Positions 57,389 to 64,000 of a DNA stretch of 64,000 nucleotides are shown here, piece by piece. The stretch's first letter is position 1. Every line of letters starts with the position of its first letter. The stretch comes from Rubrimonas cliftonensis. Lineage in GTDB: Bacteria > Pseudomonadota > Alphaproteobacteria > Rhodobacterales > Rhodobacteraceae. The stretch spans positions 124,001-188,000 of the forward strand of contig NZ_FNQM01000005.1 in assembly GCF_900107585.1 (NCBI RefSeq). The letters are read 5' to 3'. Made by a program: the position numbers and the translations under genes. The notes below the pieces were generated by a model. It made no database searches, had not been told where the DNA came from, and was given only the letters and a program-made list of their open reading frames with translations.

Positions 57389-58798
57389 ATGAGTGAAAAA
57401 GCCGAAGTCGTCACGCGGTTCGCGCCGTCGCCCACGGGATACCTGCACATCGGCGGCGCGCGCACGGCGCTTTTCAACTGGCTCTACGCGCGCGGGCGCG
57501 GCGGCCGGTTCCAACTTCGCATCGAGGACACCGACCGCGCGCGCTCCACGCCCGAGGCGACCCAGGCGATCTACGACGGGCTGCGCTGGCTGGGGCTCGA
57601 CTGGGACGGCGAGGCGCTGAGCCAGTGGAGCCGCGTCGATCGCCATCGCGAAGCCGCCGAGGAGATGGTCGCGCGCGGCGGCGCCTATCGCTGCTACGCT
57701 TCGAAGGAGGAGGTCGACGCCGCCCGCGCCCGCGCCGCAGAGGAGAAGCGCCCGCAGGTGTTCGAAAGCCCCTGGCGCGACGCCGACCCCGCCGACGCGC
57801 CCGACCTGCCGCACGTCATCCGCCTCAAGGCGCCGCGCGAGGGCGAGACGGTCGTCGAGGACGCGGTGCAGGGGACGGTGCGCTGGGCCAACGCGCAGCT
57901 CGACGATCTGGTGCTCCTGCGCTCCGACGGCGCGCCGACCTACATGCTCGCCGTCGTGGTGGACGACCACGAAATGGGCGTGACCCATGTCATCCGCGGC
58001 GACGACCACCTCACCAACGCTGCGCGCCAGTCGCTGATCTACGCTGCGATGGGCTGGGCGCCGCCGGTGTTCGCCCACATCCCGCTGATCCACGGCCCCG
58101 ACGGCGCCAAGCTCTCCAAGCGCCACGGCGCGCTCGGCGTAGAGGCCTATCGCGACATGGGCTATCTGCCGGAGGCCCTGCGCAACTATCTCGCGCGGCT
58201 CGGCTGGGGCCACGGCGACGACGAGTACTTCACCACCGAGCAGGCGCTGGAGTGGTTCGACCTGCCGGGCGTGGGCAAGGCGGCGGCGCGCTTCGACTTC
58301 GCCAAACTGGCCGATCTCAACGGCCGCTGGATCCGAGACAGCGAGGACGGCGCGCTGCTGGCGCAGGTCGAGGCGCTTTTTGCGGCGCAGCAGCGCGCCC
58401 CGCTCACGCCGTCGCAGCGCAGCATGATGGCCCATGCGATGCCGGGGCTGAAACAGCGCGCCAAGACGCTCATCGAACTCGTTGAATCTGCGTACTATAT
58501 CCTTGTGGACGGCGTTCCCGAGCCTGACGAGAAGGCGGCGAAGCTGCTTTCGCCGGAGGCCCGCGACATCCTCGCCAAATTGACCCTCCGTCTGCAGGAT
58601 GTTACCGAATGGCGCACTGCGGAACTTGAGATGGTCGTGCGCGCTTTCGCCGAGGACGCCCAGATCAAGCTTGGCGCCGCGGCGCAGCCGCTGCGCGCCG
58701 CTCTGACAGGCCGGGCGACGTCGCCCGGCGTCTTTGATGTGCTTGAAACGCTGGGTCGCGACGAGAGTCTCAGACGGCTTTCGGCCCAGGCGACATGA
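57389..58798 (+). CDS. gltX: Glutamyl-tRNA synthetase
   Basis: A 469-residue class Ib synthetase that charges tRNA-Glu, and in many alphaproteobacteria also tRNA-Gln. The HIGH motif is LHIGG (His20), and the KMSKS-type motif is KLSKR near residue 242. The C-terminal anticodon domain is complete. Alphaproteobacteria often carry two such genes; this could be either. Confidence 0.96.
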   Translation: MSEKAEVVTRFAPSPTGYLHIGGARTALFNWLYARGRGGRFQLRIEDTDRARSTPEATQAIYDGLRWLGLDWDGEALSQWSRVDRHREAAEEMVARGGAYRCYASKEEVDAARARAAEEKRPQVFESPWRDADPADAPDLPHVIRLKAPREGETVVEDAVQGTVRWANAQLDDLVLLRSDGAPTYMLAVVVDDHEMGVTHVIRGDDHLTNAARQSLIYAAMGWAPPVFAHIPLIHGPDGAKLSKRHGALGVEAYRDMGYLPEALRNYLARLGWGHGDDEYFTTEQALEWFDLPGVGKAAARFDFAKLADLNGRWIRDSEDGALLAQVEALFAAQQRAPLTPSQRSMMAHAMPGLKQRAKTLIELVESAYYILVDGVPEPDEKAAKLLSPEARDILAKLTLRLQDVTEWRTAELEMVVRAFAEDAQIKLGAAAQPLRAALTGRATSPGVFDVLETLGRDESLRRLSAQAT

Positions 58799-58856
58799 CG
58801 GGACGCCGCATGCCTGACGGGGCGGCGCCAGGTAGACCGCTCGCCGGGCGCGCGAC

Positions 58857-58882
58857 CGCGCCCCGGCCAACTACGGGGCGCG
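58857..58882 (+). terminator. Hairpin between gltX and gltA
   Basis: A 9-base perfect stem (58857-58865 / 58874-58882) with an 8-base loop, about 60 bases after the gltX stop and 37 bases before the gltA start. No T-run. It could terminate gltX or lie in the gltA leader. Confidence 0.45.
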
Positions 58883-58918
58883 CGGCTTGCGCGCCTCGCG
58901 CAACAACAGGGGGTGCGC

Positions 58919-60220
<1,302 letters not shown>

Positions 60221-60264
60221 ACCCGCCGGTCGGCGCTTCGGCGTCGGCGCAATCCTCGCGAAGC

Positions 60265-60290
60265 GCGGGTCCGGAGCCGTCCGGGCCCGC
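60265..60290. terminator. Hairpin between gltA and lpxB
   Basis: An 11-base stem with one G-T pair and a 4-base loop (arms 60265-60275 and 60280-60290) sits between the convergent stops of gltA and lpxB; TTT follows at 60297-60299 on the plus strand. Likely works in both directions. Confidence 0.6.
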
Positions 60291-60298
60291 GTCGCGTT

Positions 60299-61567
60299 TC
60301 AGCGCGACGCTTCTTCGCGCGGCGCGTCGCGCAGGTCGGCGAGGATCGCGCGCGCGGCGCGCGTCTCGGGGGGCGGGCCGTCGCCGCCCAGCGCCGCGCG
60401 CACCACGGCGAACGCGGCGCGCTGCGCGGCGCGCGCGGGCCCTTCGCTCAGCAGCGGCGCCACCGCGTCGGCGGCGGCGCGGGCGGTGAAATGCTCCTGC
60501 AGAAGCTCCGGAACCGGCCCCGGCTCAGGGGCCAGCGCCGCACGCGCCCCTCGTCGGGCGTCCGGGACGGGCGGGGCGCCGGCCACGAGATTGACGAGAT
60601 TGGCGCTGCCGACCGCAACCAGCCGCCGGACGATCGACGCCGTCAGCGGGTTGGCGCGATAGACCGAGACCATCGGCAGATCCGCCGCGGCGAGCTCCAG
60701 CGCGACCGTGCCGGAGGCGCAGAGCGCCGCCGTCGCAGCCCTGAAAGCCGCGCGTTTCCGCGCGGCCGCGAGCTCCGGCGGCGCGCCGCGCGGGTCGAGG
60801 ATGTCGGGCCTGACCGCCCAGCCGGCGGACATCGCCGCAGCCGCCTCCGCCACGCCCGGCACCGTCGGCAGGATCACGCGCAGGTCCGGCCGTTCGGCGC
60901 CGAGCAAGCGGATCGTCTCCCCGAACAGCGCCATGTGGCGGCGCAGCTCGCCCATGCGCGAGCCGGGCAGGGCGAGCAGGACCGGGGCGCCCGGCGCGAT
61001 GTCGAGCCGCGCGCGCAGCGCCGCGACGGCGGCGGCGTCCGCCTGCGGCGCCGCCATGGCCGGATGGCCGACGAAGTCGCAGGGCAGGCCGACAGCCTCG
61101 AAGAACGGCGGCTCGAAGGGCAGCAGCGCGAGCACGCGATCGACATATGCCGCCATCTTGCGCGCCCGGCCCGGCCGCCACGCCCACACCGACGGCGCCA
61201 CATAGTGGATCGCGCGCGTCGCGGGGGCCCGCGCCTTCAACCGCCGCGCGACGCGCAGCCCGAAGCTGGGGCTGTCGATCGTGACGAGCGCATCGGGCCG
61301 CCATGCGGCGGCGGCGTCGACCGTCTGGCGCAGCCGGCGCAGGATCGCCGGCAGGCGCGGCAGCACCTCCACCAGCCCCATCACGGCGAGGTCGTCCTGC
61401 GGAAACAGGCTCTCGAAGCCTTCCGCCGCCATCAGCGGGCCGCCGACGCCGGAAAAGCGCGCCGCGCCGCCCGTCTCCTCGCGCAGCGCGCGGATCAGGG
61501 CTGCGCCCAGCGCGTCGCCGGAGGGTTCGCCGGCGACCAGAAACAGCCGCGGGCCGTCCGCGGTCAC
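60299..61567 (-). CDS. lpxB: Lipid A disaccharide synthase
   Basis: A 422-residue GT19 glycosyltransferase that joins UDP-diacylglucosamine and lipid X. It starts RLFLVAGEPSGD and contains the family segments YVAPSVWAWRPGRARKMA and LALPGSRMGELRRH. The GTG at 61567 overlaps the lpxI stop as GTGA. It is the last gene of the fabZ-lpxA-lpxI-lpxB run. Confidence 0.96.
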   Translation of the reverse strand: MTADGPRLFLVAGEPSGDALGAALIRALREETGGAARFSGVGGPLMAAEGFESLFPQDDLAVMGLVEVLPRLPAILRRLRQTVDAAAAWRPDALVTIDSPSFGLRVARRLKARAPATRAIHYVAPSVWAWRPGRARKMAAYVDRVLALLPFEPPFFEAVGLPCDFVGHPAMAAPQADAAAVAALRARLDIAPGAPVLLALPGSRMGELRRHMALFGETIRLLGAERPDLRVILPTVPGVAEAAAAMSAGWAVRPDILDPRGAPPELAAARKRAAFRAATAALCASGTVALELAAADLPMVSVYRANPLTASIVRRLVAVGSANLVNLVAGAPPVPDARRGARAALAPEPGPVPELLQEHFTARAAADAVAPLLSEGPARAAQRAAFAVVRAALGGDGPPPETRAARAILADLRDAPREEASR

Positions 61568-62445
61568 GGCGCCCAGCCATGCAGGAACAGGCCCGCGGCG
61601 TCCGCCGCCGCCGCCGTCGCCTCCCGCCCCAGCACCAGCACGCCGCCAGCCCGCACCGCGACGCCCGCGAAGCCGGCCTCCCCCGCGCGCCGCAGCGTGT
61701 CCGGGCCGATGGCCGGCAGGTCCACGCGCCAGTCCTGACCGGGCTTAGGCCCCTTGAACAGCACCGGCGCGAAGCCGCCCGCCCGCAGCGCCTCCGGCGT
61801 GCGGCCCACGAAGTCGATCAGCGCGTCGGTGCCCTGCAGGGTCTCCAGACCGAGGCACAGCCCGCCCGAGACGACCGCGCCCTGGCCGACGTCCTCCGCG
61901 CCGATCATCGCAACGAGGGCCGCGGCGCGCGCGACGTCCGCAAGCTCCTGCGGGGCTGCCCGCCGGGCGGCCATGTCCCCGGCCGGCGCCAGCAGGCCCC
62001 TGGCGGCGTCATGGGGCGCGACCAGGGCGAAGCCCTCGCGTTCGAGCACCGCGGCGAGGCCGCCCAGCAGCGCGTCGTCCCCCTTCTTCAGGAGTGGAAG
62101 GATCGCGGGCGCCAGCCGCAGCGCCGTGATGTCGAAGGCGAGCGGGCGCAGTTTCGGGCGCGCCATGCCCCCGGCGAAGGTGACGCGGTCGGCGCCCGCG
62201 CGGCGCAGGGCCGCAAACAGCGCGCCGGGCTTCTCGAACGGCTGCACGGCGTGGGGATGCGCCGCGATCCAGTCCGGCGCGGCGCCCTCGAAGGCGCAGA
62301 CGACGTAGCGTCGCCCGTCGGCCCGGCAGGCTTCGGCGATCAGCCGCGGCAGCGCGCCGGCGCCGGCGATCACCCCTAGCGCGCCGCCGGAGGGCTGGAC
62401 TGCGGGCCGGCTGGCGGCTGGGCTGGCGACGGCGCCGGGCGCCAT
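61564..62445 (-). CDS. lpxI: UDP-2,3-diacylglucosamine pyrophosphatase LpxI
   Basis: A 293-residue enzyme that makes lipid X, replacing LpxH in alphaproteobacteria. It has the DUF1009-type N-terminus GVIAGAGALPRLIAE and the C-terminal catalytic part with FKGPKPGQDWRVDLPAIGP. The start has about 24 extra residues before the conserved core. It begins six bases after the lpxA stop. Confidence 0.95.
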   Translation of the reverse strand: MAPGAVASPAASRPAVQPSGGALGVIAGAGALPRLIAEACRADGRRYVVCAFEGAAPDWIAAHPHAVQPFEKPGALFAALRRAGADRVTFAGGMARPKLRPLAFDITALRLAPAILPLLKKGDDALLGGLAAVLEREGFALVAPHDAARGLLAPAGDMAARRAAPQELADVARAAALVAMIGAEDVGQGAVVSGGLCLGLETLQGTDALIDFVGRTPEALRAGGFAPVLFKGPKPGQDWRVDLPAIGPDTLRRAGEAGFAGVAVRAGGVLVLGREATAAAADAAGLFLHGWAP

Positions 62446-62451
62446 GGCCGC

Positions 62452-63246
62452 TCAGTCTTCCGGCGTGCAGTAGGCCCGGGCGCTGTGGCCGGCGACGAAC
62501 TCGATCATCTCCGTCGCCAGCGCGCTGCCTGCATAGGCGGTCCGCGCCGCCTCGGCCCGCGCCGCCAGCGACCCCTCGCCGTGGAACACCGCCCGGAAGG
62601 CGGCGCGCAGCGCGTTGACGTCGTCGCGCTGGGCTCCGCGGCGCTTCAGCCCCACGAGGTTCAGTCCGGCGAGCCGCGCCCGGTCGCCGATCACCGAGCC
62701 GTAGGGGATGACGTCCTTCTCGACGCCGGTCATGCCGCCCACCATGGCGCCGCGCCCGATGCGCACGCGCTGGTGCACCGCGCATATCCCGCCAAGCACC
62801 GCCATGTCGCCGACCTCGACATGGCCGCCGAGCGTGGCGTTGTTGGCGAGGATCACGTCGTCGCCCACCATGCAGTCGTGCCCGACATGGACGCCGACCA
62901 TGAACAGGCCGCGGTCGCCCACGCGCGTCAGCCCGCCGCCGCCCTCGGTGCCGGGGTTCATCGTGACGTGTTCGCGGATCATGCAGTCCGCGCCGATCTC
63001 CAGCCGCGTCGCCTCGCCGCGGAACTTGAGATCCTGCGGCTGGTGGCCGAGCGAGGCGAAGGGCCAGACGCGGGTGCGCGCGCCGATCCGGGTTTGGCCC
63101 GCGACGACGACATGGCTTTCGAGCCGCACATCTTCGCCGAGCGCCACGTCGGGCCCGATCACGCAGAAGGGGCCGATCACGACCCTGGCGCCGATGGCGG
63201 CGCCGGGGTCGACGAGGGCGGTCGGGTGGATGACCGGCGCGCTCAT
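62452..63246 (-). CDS. lpxA: UDP-N-acetylglucosamine acyltransferase
   Basis: A 264-residue left-handed beta-helix enzyme for the first step of lipid A synthesis. Hexapeptide repeats start at HPTALVDPGAAIGARVVIG. The catalytic His lies in VHVGHDCMVGDD near residue 125. The C-terminal helical domain is present. The ATG at 63246 overlaps the fabZ stop as ATGA. Confidence 0.96.
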   Translation of the reverse strand: MSAPVIHPTALVDPGAAIGARVVIGPFCVIGPDVALGEDVRLESHVVVAGQTRIGARTRVWPFASLGHQPQDLKFRGEATRLEIGADCMIREHVTMNPGTEGGGGLTRVGDRGLFMVGVHVGHDCMVGDDVILANNATLGGHVEVGDMAVLGGICAVHQRVRIGRGAMVGGMTGVEKDVIPYGSVIGDRARLAGLNLVGLKRRGAQRDDVNALRAAFRAVFHGEGSLAARAEAARTAYAGSALATEMIEFVAGHSARAYCTPED

Positions 63247-63746
63247 TGGGCGCCGGGGCGGCGGGGATCGTCCCGCAAGATGATCATGGCCGCATACTCC
63301 GCTTCGGCCGCGATCTCGTCGCCGACCCGCGCCTCGCCCCAGAACTTCCACACCTTGCCCCGGCCGCGCAGCACCCGCACGTGGAAATCGATGCTGTCGC
63401 CGGGCCCGACGCGGCGACGGAACCGCGCCTTGTCGATGCTCATGAAATAGACGAGCTGTCCCTGGTCGATCATCCCCAGCGTCTCGACGACGAGCACGCC
63501 GGCCGTCTGGGCCAGCGCCTCGATCAGCAGCACGCCGGGCATGATGGCTTCGCCGGGAAAGTGGCCGGGCACCCAGTGCTCGCTCCCGGTCAGCAGCGTC
63601 TGCCCGATCGCGCTCTCGCCTACGCGGATGTCGCGCACGCTGTCGATCAGCAGGAACGGGTCGCGATGCGGGATCATCCGCATGATGCGTTCGCGGTCCG
63701 CGAACGCAGGCGCGGTCTCCGCGCTGTCGCCCTTATGCTCGCCCAT
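63243..63746 (-). CDS. fabZ: (3R)-hydroxyacyl-ACP dehydratase FabZ
   Basis: A 167-residue hotdog-fold dehydratase of fatty acid elongation. It has IPHRDPFLLID at residues 25-35 and the active helix HFPGEAIMPGVLLIEALAQ with the catalytic His and Glu. The sharing of hydroxyacyl-ACP between FabZ and LpxA explains the coupling with lpxA. GGGGAGG lies just before the ATG at 63746. Confidence 0.96.
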   Translation of the reverse strand: MGEHKGDSAETAPAFADRERIMRMIPHRDPFLLIDSVRDIRVGESAIGQTLLTGSEHWVPGHFPGEAIMPGVLLIEALAQTAGVLVVETLGMIDQGQLVYFMSIDKARFRRRVGPGDSIDFHVRVLRGRGKVWKFWGEARVGDEIAAEAEYAAMIILRDDPRRPGAQ

Positions 63747-63773
63747 GCGCCTCCCCAATCGTTCGCGCGCTGT

Positions 63774-63802
63774 CATCAACCAAACGCTGCGGCGGGGGTC
63801 AA
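63774..63802 (-). promoter_or_regulatory. Candidate promoter upstream of fabZ
   Basis: On the minus strand TTGACC (63797-63802) and TTGATG (63774-63779) are 17 bases apart, about 30 bases before the fabZ start. The -10 match is weak. The 254 bases from here to the window end hold no gene I can support; lpxD, often next to fabZ, is not recognisable. Confidence 0.3.
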
Positions 63803-64000
63803 GTCTCGCGCTTTCCACGCTGGCCGCGCAGACCGCCTGGCCTGCGGCCCCCGCTGATGGTCGGGGGCGGGACACGGCGGGCGTGCAATGCGGAGTTTCT
63901 CGATCGCTCATGGGCCGTGCGCCGCGGAGGCGGCGCCGACAAGGGCGGAAATCCGATCCCGCCGCCGACCGCGCCGCAGAACTCCGATTGCTCGACGCCC

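Noticed and set aside
63908-64000. Minus-strand frame entering from the window edge, possibly the end of lpxD
   Set aside because: The 30 residues are basic and low in information, with no hexapeptide repeat; it is too short to support lpxD.

Overview
The window is chromosomal DNA of very high GC content, densely coded, with GC-rich third codon positions throughout. It reads as an alphaproteobacterium, most likely of the Rhodobacterales. Supporting signs are the SUF operon with an IscR-type regulator and extra small membrane genes, the trpC-moaC-moeA-lexA cluster facing comEC, the gltX-gltA block facing fabZ-lpxA-lpxI-lpxB, LpxI rather than LpxH, RNase E with a long insert in its S1 domain, paired DUF1127 proteins, a bactofilin after an M23 peptidase, and a GAAC-N7-GAAC SOS box over the lexA promoter. 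I saw no rRNA, tRNA, CRISPR array, insertion sequence or phage gene. All genes appear intact except the first, which is cut by the window edge.

Layout. 1-4755: a SYLF-domain protein (partial), an SGNH-like secreted protein, a 3-hydroxyisobutyrate dehydrogenase-family enzyme and a penicillin-acylase-family Ntn hydrolase. 4779-13735 (minus): a 58-residue gene, then the SUF operon. Read in its own direction, the operon is iscR, cysteine desulfurase, sufB, four tiny mostly membrane ORFs, sufC, sufD, two Yip1-like membrane proteins, sufS; most junctions overlap by a few bases. 13919-15891: an alpha/beta hydrolase and tyrS. 15916-21978: an AsmA/YhdP-like giant, a Bcp-type peroxiredoxin, an M23 peptidase and a bactofilin. 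21979-22659: a gene-poor stretch full of hairpins. 22660-27886 (minus): prfB, PBP1A and an AmiC-type amidase. 28271-31564: RNase E.

31671-42523: an aminotransferase, an M48 protease with TPRs, a DsbA-like protein, accB-accC, a two-gene unit with an HTTM-like membrane protein, an MsbA-like ABC exporter, ahcY and a PfkB-family kinase. 42499-48296 (minus): a nucleotidyltransferase, a second class A PBP and a four-gene polar or basic amino acid ABC importer. 48425-51656: prs, a thioesterase, a LysR regulator and two DUF1127 proteins. 51699-54943: trpC, moaC, moeA, lexA. 54937-64000: comEC (minus), gltX and gltA (plus), then lpxB, lpxI, lpxA and fabZ (minus).

Together the genes cover Fe-S cluster assembly, envelope biogenesis (lipid A, peptidoglycan, bactofilin, AsmA-like lipid transport), fatty acid initiation and dehydration, translation factors, molybdopterin synthesis and the SOS response. 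The most distinctive parts are the membrane-protein-rich SUF operon, the palindrome over the iscR promoter, the twin palindromes before the SGNH gene, and the hairpin array between the bactofilin gene and prfB. All functions are inferred from reading the translated sequence; no database search was possible.
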